From an uncultured Pelagibacteraceae bacterium (GTDB lineage Bacteria; Pseudomonadota; Alphaproteobacteria; Pelagibacterales; Pelagibacteraceae), in assembly GCA_902623215.1 (NCBI GenBank), contig CACNSS010000004.1, forward strand, positions 23,004-87,003: a stretch of 64,000 nucleotides of DNA, in the 5' to 3' direction. How positions within the stretch are numbered: the first letter of the stretch is position 1; each line of letters begins with the position of its first letter. The notes beneath the pieces are model-generated. The model was not told the DNA's origin, searched no databases, and worked only from the letters and a program-made list of their open reading frames with translations. The position numbers were made by a program, and so were the translations under genes. Shown piece after piece: positions 29,336 to 38,906 of the stretch.

Positions 29336-30566
29336 TTAAGTTTTTCAACATTTCAATTGATGATTTTATGCCATCCTCATGAAAACCGTAACCGAAATAA
29401 CTTCCACAAAACAATATATTTTGTTTATTTTGAATACTTTTTAAATTTTTTTGATTCTCTAAAGCTTTTTGATCGTAATAAGGATGTGTAAAATTAATTT
29501 TTTTTATAATTTTATCCTCAGATATTTTTTTTATAGGATTTAAGGTCAAAAATATATTTTTTTCATTTTTTAAGTTTTGAAGAAGATTTAACCAGTATGA
29601 AAGTGAGTTTTTGCTTGTATTCTTTTTATCAACAAAAGAATTCCATGAGGACCATACATCTTTATTTTTAGGCATTATGTTTTCGTCTGTATGCAATATT
29701 GCTAAATTTTCTCTGTAACTAAAATTTGATAATATATTTCTTTCCTCATCTGATGGATTATCTATCAAATTTAAGGCCTCATTTGCATGAGTTGCGAGAA
29801 TGACTTTATCATAATGAAAAAATTCATTATTGCCACCATAATAAACTTGTAATCCAGATGAAATTCTTTTTACAGATTTTATTTTATAATTTTTATAATA
29901 TTGACCACCGATTAAGGATAAAACTTTATTAACATATGCTCTACTTCTTTGAGCCACAGTGTACCACTGAGGTCTGTTTTTAAGTCTAAATAAGCCATGA
30001 TTTTGAAAAAATTTTAAGAAAAAATTCATAGGCATTTTCCCTGCCTCATAGGGTGGCATAGACCAAATAGCAGATACCATTGGTATAATGTGATAATTAA
30101 TAAAACCTCTAGACCATTTATTTTTTTTTAAAAAATCATCTAAAGTTATTTTTTGATCAATTTCTGAAATATTATCACAAGTTTTATAAAATTTTAAAAT
30201 ATCAAAAAACATTTTGAGAAATTCAATATTCAATAAGTTAGATTTGTTAGCAAAGATACCCGACAAACCTTTACCACAATACTCATAATTAGAATCTTCT
30301 ACAGAAACAGAAAATGACATGTCACTTTTTTCAATTTCAATATCAATCTCTTTAAAAAAATTTATTAAATTTGGATATGTCTGATGGTTAAATACAATAA
30401 ATCCGACGTCGACAGATAATTTTTTTTTATTAAGAATTACATCAACTGTATAAGAGTGACCACCAAAATGATCCTCTCTCTCAAAAAGATCTACCTGATG
30501 ATTTTTTGATAAATAATAAGCTGCGCTTAACCCTGATATGCCTGAGCCAATTACAGCTACTTTCAT
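29328..30566 (-). CDS. FAD/NAD(P)-binding amine-oxidase-like protein
   Basis: VAVIGSGISGLSAAYYLSKNHQVDLFEREDHFGGHSYTV; FCGSYFGYGFHEDGIKSS. Confidence 0.92.
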   Translation of the reverse strand: MKVAVIGSGISGLSAAYYLSKNHQVDLFEREDHFGGHSYTVDVILNKKKLSVDVGFIVFNHQTYPNLINFFKEIDIEIEKSDMSFSVSVEDSNYEYCGKGLSGIFANKSNLLNIEFLKMFFDILKFYKTCDNISEIDQKITLDDFLKKNKWSRGFINYHIIPMVSAIWSMPPYEAGKMPMNFFLKFFQNHGLFRLKNRPQWYTVAQRSRAYVNKVLSLIGGQYYKNYKIKSVKRISSGLQVYYGGNNEFFHYDKVILATHANEALNLIDNPSDEERNILSNFSYRENLAILHTDENIMPKNKDVWSSWNSFVDKKNTSKNSLSYWLNLLQNLKNEKNIFLTLNPIKKISEDKIIKKINFTHPYYDQKALENQKNLKSIQNKQNILFCGSYFGYGFHEDGIKSSIEMLKNLND

Positions 30567-30569
30567 TAA

Positions 30570-33440
30570 TTAAGCTGCATCTTCTTTAAATTCATCCATA
30601 CTAGGACAAGTACAAAAGATATTCTTATCTCCATAAACATTATCTACGCGTGCAACTGGTGGCCAAAATTTATTTAATTTTAAAAATTTAGCTGGATAAG
30701 CTGCTTCCTCTCTTGAATATTTATGCTCCCAGTCATCTGAAGCAAGCTCCATGTCTGTATGAGGAGCATTCTTAATTGGATTATCGACTTTATCGAATTT
30801 TCCAGACTTAATTTTATCTATTTCTAGTTTTATATTAATCAATGTGTCACAGAATCTGTCAAGCTCTGATAAACTCTCACTTTCAGTTGGTTCAATCATC
30901 ATTGTACCAGCAACTGGCCATGACATTGTTGGAGCATGAAATCCGTAATCAATTAATCTTTTCGCAATATCTTCCTCAGTAACTCCAGTCTCAGACTTAA
31001 TTGTTCTGATATCAATTATACATTCATGCGCTACGTTACCTTTTGAACCTTTATACAAAATAGGAAAATGATCTTTAAGTCTATTAGCAATATAATTGGC
31101 GTTTAAAATTGCAACTTTAGTAGCTAGTTTAAGTCCTTCAGACCCCATCATCTTAATGTACATCCATGAAATTGACAAAATACTTGAGCTTCCCCATGGA
31201 GCGGCAGAAACTGCACCAATTCCAGTTGCGGGCCCACAATCTTTGACAACTGGATGATTAGGCAGATAAACCTGTAAATGTCTTTTGCATGCAATCGGTC
31301 CCATCCCAGGTCCTCCTCCACCATGTGGAATACAAAAGGTTTTGTGTAAGTTAATATGACAAACATCTGGGCCAAAATTTCCAGGTTTTGCGATTCCTAC
31401 TAGAGCATTTAAATTTGCCCCATCCATATAAACTTGACCTCCATGTTTATGAATTAAATCACAAATATCTGATATTTTTTCCTCAAAAACTCCGTGTGTA
31501 GATGGATAAGTTACCATTAATGCGCCAAGATTTTCAGAATGTAATTCTGCTTTTTTCTTTAAATCCTCAAAATCAACATTCCCCTCCTTATCGCAATTAA
31601 CTACAACGACTTTCATTCCAACCATTTGAGCACTTGCAGGATTAGTCCCGTGTGCTGAACTCGGTATTAAACATATATTTCTATTATTATCACCTCTATC
31701 TAAATGATACTTTCTTATTACCATTAAACCTGCATATTCACCTTGGGCACCTGCATTGGGTTGAAGTGAAACCCCTGAGAAACCAGTGATTGATCTTAAC
31801 CAATTTTTAAGATCTGTGAACATTGTTCTATATCCTTCCATCTGTTCAATAGGCACAAATGGATGAGGCTCTGCTAATTCTCTCCAAGAAATAGGTATCA
31901 TTTCTGCGGTAGCATTTAATTTCATCGTACATGAGCCTAGAGCAATCATAGTTCTATTAAGAGCTATATCCTTATCTTCTAGCTTTTTTAAATATCTAAG
32001 CATTTCTGTCTCTGAATGATACGAATTAAAAACAGGATGTTCTAAATACTTAGAAGTTCTTAATAAATTTTTTGGTAGATTGGGTAAACTTACCGTGGGA
32101 TCCTCTTTTTTGATAGACTCTGCTGCATTAAAAATTTTTAGTAATTGATTTACTCTATAAACATTTTTCTTTTCATCAAAAGAAACAGCAAGCATTTCTG
32201 AATTTACTTTTCTAATGTTCACTTTTTGAGCTAAAGCATTTTTGAAAATTTGATCAGTCTTTTCTTTAGTAACAATTGTTACCGTATCAAAAAAATAATC
32301 TGAATATAATTCATATCCAGATTGCTTTATTTTATCAGCAAAATTTTTTGCTAATTGAGACACTCTCTCAGAAATATTTCTTATTCCATTTGGACCATGA
32401 TAAATAGCATATGCTGCAGAAACTATTGCTAACAAGGCTTGAGCGGTACAAATGTTGCTTGTAGCTTTATCTCTTCTGATATGTTGTTCTCTAGTCTGTA
32501 GTGATAATCTATAAGCTTTATTGCCATGTCTATCCACTGAAACACCAACTATTCTTCCTGGCATTGATCTTTTAAATTCATCTTTCGTTGCAAAAAATGC
32601 TGCATGAGGTCCTCCATAACCCATAGGAATACCAAACCTTTGAGAACTACCAACTGCAATATCAGCTCCAAGTTCTCTTGGTGTTTTTAACTTAGCAAGA
32701 GCTAGAAGATCGCATGCTAAAATTGCTTTACCATTTTTTTTATGTATCTTGCTTATTGCCTCGCTAGGATCCTTAATGTCACCTAAAGTTCCAGGGTACT
32801 GTAAAATTCCACAAACAATATCTTCTTTTAATTGTTCTAAAACTTTATCCTCATTTCCAACAAGAACTTTTAGACCCATAGGCTCTGCCCTAGTTTGTAT
32901 AACTTCAATTGTTTGTGGGTGACAATTTTCTGAAACAAAAACTAAATTACTGTCATTTTTATTTAGTCTGTGACTTAAACCCATAGCCTCTGCAGCCGCC
33001 GTACCTTCGTCAAGCAAAGATGCGTTTGCAATATCCATTCCTGTAAAATCAACAATCATTTGTTGAAAGTTTAATAACATTTCTAATCTTCCTTGAGCTA
33101 CTTCTGGCTGATAAGGTGTATAGGAAGTATACCAACCTGGATTTTCTAATATATTTCTTAAAATTACATATGGTGTATACGTTCCATAATAACCCATACC
33201 AATAAAATTTGAGTAAATTTGATTTTTTTTTGAAATTACTTTTAGTTTTCTTAAAGCTTCATATTCAGAATTCGACTCACCAATATTGAGTTCGCCCTTA
33301 AACTGTATCTTTTCTGGTACAGTATTGTCTATTAAATCATTTAGAGATTTATAATTTAATTTTTTTAAAATTTTTAATTGATCCTCTTCTGTTGGACCGA
33401 TGTGTCTTTTCAAAAAATCTTTTTGTGAATTGTGTAACAT
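30570..33440 (-). CDS. gcvP: glycine dehydrogenase (aminomethyl-transferring), P protein
   Basis: 956 aa; FLKRHIGPTEEDQ, SLLDEGTAAAEAM, NLHKTFCIPHGGGGPGMGPI PLP lysine. Confidence 0.98.
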   Translation of the reverse strand: MLHNSQKDFLKRHIGPTEEDQLKILKKLNYKSLNDLIDNTVPEKIQFKGELNIGESNSEYEALRKLKVISKKNQIYSNFIGMGYYGTYTPYVILRNILENPGWYTSYTPYQPEVAQGRLEMLLNFQQMIVDFTGMDIANASLLDEGTAAAEAMGLSHRLNKNDSNLVFVSENCHPQTIEVIQTRAEPMGLKVLVGNEDKVLEQLKEDIVCGILQYPGTLGDIKDPSEAISKIHKKNGKAILACDLLALAKLKTPRELGADIAVGSSQRFGIPMGYGGPHAAFFATKDEFKRSMPGRIVGVSVDRHGNKAYRLSLQTREQHIRRDKATSNICTAQALLAIVSAAYAIYHGPNGIRNISERVSQLAKNFADKIKQSGYELYSDYFFDTVTIVTKEKTDQIFKNALAQKVNIRKVNSEMLAVSFDEKKNVYRVNQLLKIFNAAESIKKEDPTVSLPNLPKNLLRTSKYLEHPVFNSYHSETEMLRYLKKLEDKDIALNRTMIALGSCTMKLNATAEMIPISWRELAEPHPFVPIEQMEGYRTMFTDLKNWLRSITGFSGVSLQPNAGAQGEYAGLMVIRKYHLDRGDNNRNICLIPSSAHGTNPASAQMVGMKVVVVNCDKEGNVDFEDLKKKAELHSENLGALMVTYPSTHGVFEEKISDICDLIHKHGGQVYMDGANLNALVGIAKPGNFGPDVCHINLHKTFCIPHGGGGPGMGPIACKRHLQVYLPNHPVVKDCGPATGIGAVSAAPWGSSSILSISWMYIKMMGSEGLKLATKVAILNANYIANRLKDHFPILYKGSKGNVAHECIIDIRTIKSETGVTEEDIAKRLIDYGFHAPTMSWPVAGTMMIEPTESESLSELDRFCDTLINIKLEIDKIKSGKFDKVDNPIKNAPHTDMELASDDWEHKYSREEAAYPAKFLKLNKFWPPVARVDNVYGDKNIFCTCPSMDEFKEDAA

Positions 33441-33820
33441 TATGCGGAGCTCTCCTTTGCAAATTTATCATATTCAGCTTTATTCATTAAAGTATCCATC
33501 TCTGATTTATCTTTAATCTTTAATTTAAAGAACCAGGCAGAGCTTTCTGGATCCTGGTTTATTTTTGATGGGTCATCAACAATAGATTGATTTAAATCAA
33601 CAACCTCGCCACTTACCGGTGTGTATACATCGCTTGCAGCTTTTGTAGATTCCACTACCCCTGCTGTTCCATCTTTTTCTACATTAGATCCTTTTTCTGG
33701 GAGTTCCGCAAAAACTATATCTCCGAGCATTTCTGTTGCATGCTTAGTTATCCCAATAGTGGCTATATCTCCATCTAATTTAATCCACTCGTGTTCTTTA
33801 GAAAATTTTACTTCACTCAT
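33440..33820 (-). CDS. gcvH: glycine cleavage system H protein
   Basis: [20 protein letters not shown]...[18 protein letters not shown] lipoyl lysine. Confidence 0.97.
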   Translation of the reverse strand: MSEVKFSKEHEWIKLDGDIATIGITKHATEMLGDIVFAELPEKGSNVEKDGTAGVVESTKAASDVYTPVSGEVVDLNQSIVDDPSKINQDPESSAWFFKLKIKDKSEMDTLMNKAEYDKFAKESSA

Positions 33821-34923
33821 TAGATAACTCCTTTTACATAACTTTTTTTATAAAAAGGCAAACCACAAATTGTAGCTGGATGTTTTTTACCTCTAACCTC
33901 TAAAAATATTTTAGTATTTTTTTTAGAAAATTCATTTTCTACGTATCCCATGGCTACAGGGCCGTTAACACTTGGTCCAAATGTTCCACTTGTTATTTCA
34001 CCAATTTCTAAATCGGTTTCATTATATATTTTAGTTTTTTCTCTAGCGATTATTCTTCCCTCCGGCTTTATCCCTACTCTTATCTTGCTCACTCCATTGT
34101 TTAATTGTTTAGTAATTATATCTGATCCAATAAAGTTTCCTTTTAAAATTCTCTCTTTTGAAATTGCCCATTTTAAATTTGCCTCAACCGGAGTCTTGTC
34201 TTTACTTAATTCATGACCATATAGGCATAGACCAGCTTCCAATCTTAAAGTATCTCGCGCTCCAAGACCAATTAATTTTGCACCTTTATCAATTAATCTT
34301 CTTGTAAACTTGTCTGCAAATTCATTAGTTAATGATACCTCGAAACCATCTTCACCAGTGTATCCTGATCTTGTAACATAAATATTGTAATCATCCAGTG
34401 TGAACCAATTACCTGACATGAAATTTAAATTTTCAACACCTTGAATAACACTCTTTAAAATTTCTACAGATTTAGGTCCTTGGATTGCAATTAGAGATCT
34501 TTCTTCATCCAAAATCATTTTATATTTATCATTTAATAGTCTCTTTAAAATTTTATAATCACTTTCTTTACAAGCAGCATTTAGAATTATTAAAAAGCCA
34601 TCTTTGATTTTAGTAATAATCAGATCGTCATAAATTCCGGCATTGTCACTCATTAAAAAACTATATTTTGAGTGGTTTAGTTTTAAATTTTTTAAATCTA
34701 ATGGAAAAATTCTCTCTAAATCATCAACTAAATCCTCTTGGCCATAGATAAATAATTGACCCATATGCGAAACATCAAAAATACCAGAATGGTTTCTGGT
34801 GAACTTATGTTCTTCAACAATACCCTCAGAATATTGAATTGGCATTTGATATCCTGCAAATTCTACAAATTTTGCTTTGCTGTCTTGATGCAATTGATAA
34901 AGCGATGTTTTTTTTGTATCCAT
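33820..34923 (-). CDS. gcvT: aminomethyltransferase, T protein
   Basis: [40 protein letters not shown]. Confidence 0.97.
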   Translation of the reverse strand: MDTKKTSLYQLHQDSKAKFVEFAGYQMPIQYSEGIVEEHKFTRNHSGIFDVSHMGQLFIYGQEDLVDDLERIFPLDLKNLKLNHSKYSFLMSDNAGIYDDLIITKIKDGFLIILNAACKESDYKILKRLLNDKYKMILDEERSLIAIQGPKSVEILKSVIQGVENLNFMSGNWFTLDDYNIYVTRSGYTGEDGFEVSLTNEFADKFTRRLIDKGAKLIGLGARDTLRLEAGLCLYGHELSKDKTPVEANLKWAISKERILKGNFIGSDIITKQLNNGVSKIRVGIKPEGRIIAREKTKIYNETDLEIGEITSGTFGPSVNGPVAMGYVENEFSKKNTKIFLEVRGKKHPATICGLPFYKKSYVKGVI

Positions 34924-35092
34924 ATTAACTCTTTTTACCCATCTGTATATTTGCCTGAGAGTTTTGCTCCTTCGGCGAGAATTTAATCTCTTTCCAGAGT
35001 TAATATGTTACGGTCCATTTTGCCTGAGAGATTCCTGGGTAGTTGCTCCTTCGGCGCTACAAAAATTTTGTAGTCTCTCCCGTAATTAAACT
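34924..35092 (-). promoter_or_regulatory. tandem glycine riboswitch upstream of gcvT
   Basis: Two aptamer-like cores on the minus strand: GGGAGAGACUAC...GCGCCGAAGGAGC...AAUCUCUCAGGCAAAAUGGACCG and CUCUGGAAAGAGA...UCUCGCCGAAGGAGCAAAACUCUCAGGCAAAUAUACAGAUGGG. Confidence 0.95.
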
Positions 35093-35125
35093 CTTTATAT
35101 CATAAATTAATATAAACATAAATGG

Positions 35126-35998
35126 CTAATATGCTTTCTTTTTAATTAAAAATTTATTCAAAAACTGCAAAACGACTGCAGTAATAACTATTGAACCTCC
35201 AATTAAAACAAACAAAGGCGGATTCTCATTTGCGAACATCCAGGCCCACAATGGACCCAGAACAGCCTCTGTTAACATTATTATACCAACAAAAGCTGAA
35301 GGAGTTGACCTTGCCCCAATTGTAATAAGTATAAAACCAAAACCTAATTGAAAAAAACCTGCTAAAAACCCCAAAAAAATATCTTTCGAAGATATAATTA
35401 TTGTTGGCGACATTAATAATCCAATTATCATTGCAAATATACCTGCTACTAATTGAAGTGGAATCATATCAACTTCAGGAAACTTTCTTACTATTAATAT
35501 TAAAATTGCAAAAGAGATAGGCATTACAAATGCCACAAGATTGCCTGTCATTTCGCCAGGAGAAATTGAAGTTCCAAGCATCAAAAAAATACCTGAGATA
35601 GCAAGCAATATACAAAAAAAAGTAAGTCTAGATATTGTCTCCTTCAAAAAAACATAACCAAATATTGCCAAAAAAAGGGTTTGTGTTTGAATAATAAAAT
35701 TTGTATTTGCTACAGTAGTTTCATACATAGCAAACACATAACTAGCAAAACCCAAAGATAAAATAGCTCCACCAACAAATCCAGGAATTCCAGAATTGGT
35801 TAAAGCACTAAAAAATTTTTTTTTATAAGTGATCAAAAGAAAAAAACTAACAACAATTATAAAGAAAAATGATCGCCAAAATAAAATTTGCCATAGCGTT
35901 GAGCCCTCAAAAGACTTAACAATTAATCCTCCAAAACTTAAGCTTACAGCACCAAAAAAAACTAGAATAGGTCCAGGTATTGTTTTGATTATGTTCAT
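35126..35998 (-). CDS. EamA/DMT-family transporter
   Basis: 10-TM EamA pattern; FIIQTQTLFLAIFGYVFLKETISRL. Confidence 0.85.
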   Translation of the reverse strand: MNIIKTIPGPILVFFGAVSLSFGGLIVKSFEGSTLWQILFWRSFFFIIVVSFFLLITYKKKFFSALTNSGIPGFVGGAILSLGFASYVFAMYETTVANTNFIIQTQTLFLAIFGYVFLKETISRLTFFCILLAISGIFLMLGTSISPGEMTGNLVAFVMPISFAILILIVRKFPEVDMIPLQLVAGIFAMIIGLLMSPTIIISSKDIFLGFLAGFFQLGFGFILITIGARSTPSAFVGIIMLTEAVLGPLWAWMFANENPPLFVLIGGSIVITAVVLQFLNKFLIKKKAY

Positions 35999-36993
35999 TC
36001 AATTTGAGAAATTAAATTTTGAGTTTCTAAGTCATATAACTTAAATAAATTCTCTGCGCTAGATAAATCAACTTGCTTAAACTTTATTTTAGAACCTGGT
36101 GATAGTTGAACTAATTTGTCATAATCGGCACTTATTACTACTCCTATTTTTGGATAGCCTCCTATGGTCCCATGGTCTGACAGCATAACAATAGGATTAC
36201 CATCTGCAGGTACTTGTATTACTCCTTTTATCAATCCTTCTGATTTAATGTTGGTGTCAATAACATTTTCTATTTTCGGTCCCTCTAATCTCATACCCAT
36301 ACGATCAGTTAACTTTGAAACAATAAATACTTTTTCTAGAAAGATATTTTTTCCTTTATCTGAAAAATAATCAAAATTTGTTCCTTTAATTATTCTAATA
36401 TTTTCTATTTTAGTATTTATATAATTTAATTTTTTTTCCACTGATTGATTATTTAATTTTAAAATATTTATCACTTGTTCATTTTCGAACTTTTTACCAT
36501 CATTTGCACCAATACTAGCTTTTGTATTTATAGAACAACTTGACCATTGATATTTTAAGTCTATTTGACCACCAATAGCTAAATATCCATACACAGACTT
36601 ATTAGTAGATAAAATATCTACTTCATCACCATCTTCTAAATTTAAAGATTGATAGCAGTTACCATCAATAGTTATATCTCTTTTTTTAATCCGAAAATTT
36701 ACATCACCTGTGATCGCAATATTAATTTTATTTCCAAAATATTTTAGTAAAGGTCCTTGGTACGCAAATTCTAAAACAGGTGAATTTATCTTATTACCAA
36801 CAAGTTTATTTGATAATAAATAATTTCTTTTATCCATTGCTCCACTAAAAGGAATTCCAACATGGTAAAGATTTTTTCGACCCTCATCTTGAAAAGTAGT
36901 GTGAATTCCTGCCCTGATAACTTGAAAATAATTTTTACTCATTATAATTTTCATATTGATTTTTTGATATTTCTTTAAATAAAACAATATCAC
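35995..36993 (-). CDS. pxpC: 5-oxoprolinase subunit C (biotin-dependent carboxyltransferase AHS2 family); initiation probably internal, e.g. MKIIMSKNYFQVIRAG
   Basis: VIRAGIHTTFQDEGRKNLYHVGIPFSGAMDKRNYLLSNKLVGN, SEGLIKGVIQVPADGNPIVMLSDHGTIGGYPKIGVV. Confidence 0.92.
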   Translation of the reverse strand: MILFYLKKYQKINMKIIMSKNYFQVIRAGIHTTFQDEGRKNLYHVGIPFSGAMDKRNYLLSNKLVGNKINSPVLEFAYQGPLLKYFGNKINIAITGDVNFRIKKRDITIDGNCYQSLNLEDGDEVDILSTNKSVYGYLAIGGQIDLKYQWSSCSINTKASIGANDGKKFENEQVINILKLNNQSVEKKLNYINTKIENIRIIKGTNFDYFSDKGKNIFLEKVFIVSKLTDRMGMRLEGPKIENVIDTNIKSEGLIKGVIQVPADGNPIVMLSDHGTIGGYPKIGVVISADYDKLVQLSPGSKIKFKQVDLSSAENLFKLYDLETQNLISQIE

Positions 36994-37609
36994 CTGGATT
37001 TATTAAATTTGGGCTTTCTTCTTTTGAGCTATCAAATATTCTTAATGGGCTATTACCAATAACATTCCATCCACCTGGACTTTCGAAAGTATAAATATTT
37101 GCAAACTGTTCAGTCAATGCTACTGATCCTTTTGGAACCCTAACTCTGGGAGTTTCTAGACGCTTTGCTCTCATATTTTTAGATAAATCCCCTAAAAAAG
37201 GCATTCCCGCAATAAAGCCTGTCATATAACAAAAGAATTCTTTACTAAAAAAATTTTCATAAATTTTTTCTCTTTTAAGATTAAGTTTGTTCTCCAATCT
37301 CACTATATCTAAAGCAAAATTTTCGTCACAACACACTGGAACTTCAATTTTTTTATTTTCTAAATCATCTTCATTCGTAATATCAAGGTTTTCTATTAAC
37401 TTTTTTAAATCTTTAAAATTCGTTTTTTTTAAATCAAAAGAAATTATTAATTTATTATAAGAAGGAGATAAATTATTTATTGATACAATATTTTCTTTCT
37501 GAATACTTTTGAAATATCTAATTACTTGAGTATTGGTCTCTCTATTTATCTCTTTACCAAAGTCACAATATAATGCCGCGTCACCAAGATTTAATATATT
37601 TTTTATCAT
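36935..37609 (-). CDS. pxpB: 5-oxoprolinase subunit B (AHS1 family)
   Basis: GFIAGMPFLGDLSKNMRAKRLETPRVRVPKGSVALTEQFANIYTFESPGGWNVIGNSPLRIFD. Confidence 0.93.
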   Translation of the reverse strand: MIKNILNLGDAALYCDFGKEINRETNTQVIRYFKSIQKENIVSINNLSPSYNKLIISFDLKKTNFKDLKKLIENLDITNEDDLENKKIEVPVCCDENFALDIVRLENKLNLKREKIYENFFSKEFFCYMTGFIAGMPFLGDLSKNMRAKRLETPRVRVPKGSVALTEQFANIYTFESPGGWNVIGNSPLRIFDSSKEESPNLINPGDIVLFKEISKNQYENYNE

Positions 37610-37636
37610 GCCATGATATACTTAACATTTATGACT

Positions 37637-38416
37637 ATGGAAATTAATATAAATTGTGATTTAGGAGAAAAATCAAAATATCATTCAAATAAACATGATC
37701 CAGAATTATTAGAAATAGTTAATTCTGCAAATGTCGCTTGTGGGTACCATGCTGGTGATAAGGAAACTATGAGACAAGTCATAGAAATATCAAAAAAAAA
37801 TGGTGTAAGTATCGGTGCACATCCATCTTTCAATGATCCAGAAAATTTTGGAAGAGAAAGAATGAATTTATCTGACGCAGAAATTGAAAAACTTATAATG
37901 GATCAATACGAGATTCTTCAAAAATTAGCATTAGACCAAGGAGAAAACGTTACACATATCAAGCCTCATGGAGCTTTAAATAATATGGCATGTGAAAATA
38001 TTGATTTAGCAACAATACTTGCAAAAAGTATTAAAGGAATTAGCAAAGATTTGATTTATTTAGTTCCAACTGGATCTAAAATGGAGGAAGCTGCAAAAAA
38101 ACTTGATATGAAAATAGCTTGCGAGATATTTGCGGACAGAAATTATGAGGACGACGGTAATCTTGTCTCCCGAAAAAAACCTCATGCCTTAATTGCAGAT
38201 CCAGAACAAGCAAAAATACACGTTTTAAGTATGGTTAAAAATCAGTCGCTTAATTGTCACAGTGGAAAGCAAATACCTTGTGAAATCGACTCTGTTTGTA
38301 TACATGGTGACAATATTAGTTCATTGGCTACTGCTAGATCGATTAAGCAAATCTTGCTGGATAATGGACTTAAGTTAAAAACTTTAAATAATATGAGTAA
38401 ATTTAAAAATGATTAA
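37637..38416 (+). CDS. pxpA: 5-oxoprolinase subunit A (LamB/YcsF family); start placed at third in-frame Met of the 37613 ORF
   Basis: MEININCDLGEKS, SANVACGYHAGD, VSIGAHPSFND, HIKPHGALNN. Confidence 0.94.
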   Translation: MEININCDLGEKSKYHSNKHDPELLEIVNSANVACGYHAGDKETMRQVIEISKKNGVSIGAHPSFNDPENFGRERMNLSDAEIEKLIMDQYEILQKLALDQGENVTHIKPHGALNNMACENIDLATILAKSIKGISKDLIYLVPTGSKMEEAAKKLDMKIACEIFADRNYEDDGNLVSRKKPHALIADPEQAKIHVLSMVKNQSLNCHSGKQIPCEIDSVCIHGDNISSLATARSIKQILLDNGLKLKTLNNMSKFKND

Positions 38417-38906
38417 AAAAATATTTTTTACACTTTTGTTGTCCTTAGCTTTAACAACTAACTCTTATTCAGCTGGATCGAGTGACAGCAGTAGTGGTGG
38501 AACTGCAACAAAATCAAATTATGAAAAGGCTGTTAAATTAATTAAGACAGCTAAAAAAAATGAGAAAAAAGGTAAAAGTGATAAAGCTAAGTCTAGCTAT
38601 GAAAAAGCTTTTAAACTTTTAATTAAATCAAATAATAAAAAACCAAATAAACCAGATACTTTAAATTATTTAGGCTTCACTTCTAGAAAATTAGGTGATT
38701 TTGAAAATGGAGAGAAATTTTATCTTCAAGGTTTGGCTATCAGTCCTTACCACATTGGTATTAATGAATATTTAGGTGAACTTTACGTAGCAACAAATAG
38801 ACATAATCTTGCAATTGAAAGATTAGAAGTTTTAAAAGGTTGCGATTGTAAAGAGTACGATGACCTGAAAGCAATTATAGCTGGAGAAAAAGTTTCTAAA
38901 TATTAA
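38409..38906 (+). CDS. secreted TPR-repeat protein
   Basis: N-terminal signal peptide; KPDTLNYLGFTSRKLGDFENGEKFYLQGLAISPYHIGINEYLGELYVATN TPR pattern. Confidence 0.8.
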   Translation: MIKKIFFTLLLSLALTTNSYSAGSSDSSSGGTATKSNYEKAVKLIKTAKKNEKKGKSDKAKSSYEKAFKLLIKSNNKKPNKPDTLNYLGFTSRKLGDFENGEKFYLQGLAISPYHIGINEYLGELYVATNRHNLAIERLEVLKGCDCKEYDDLKAIIAGEKVSKY

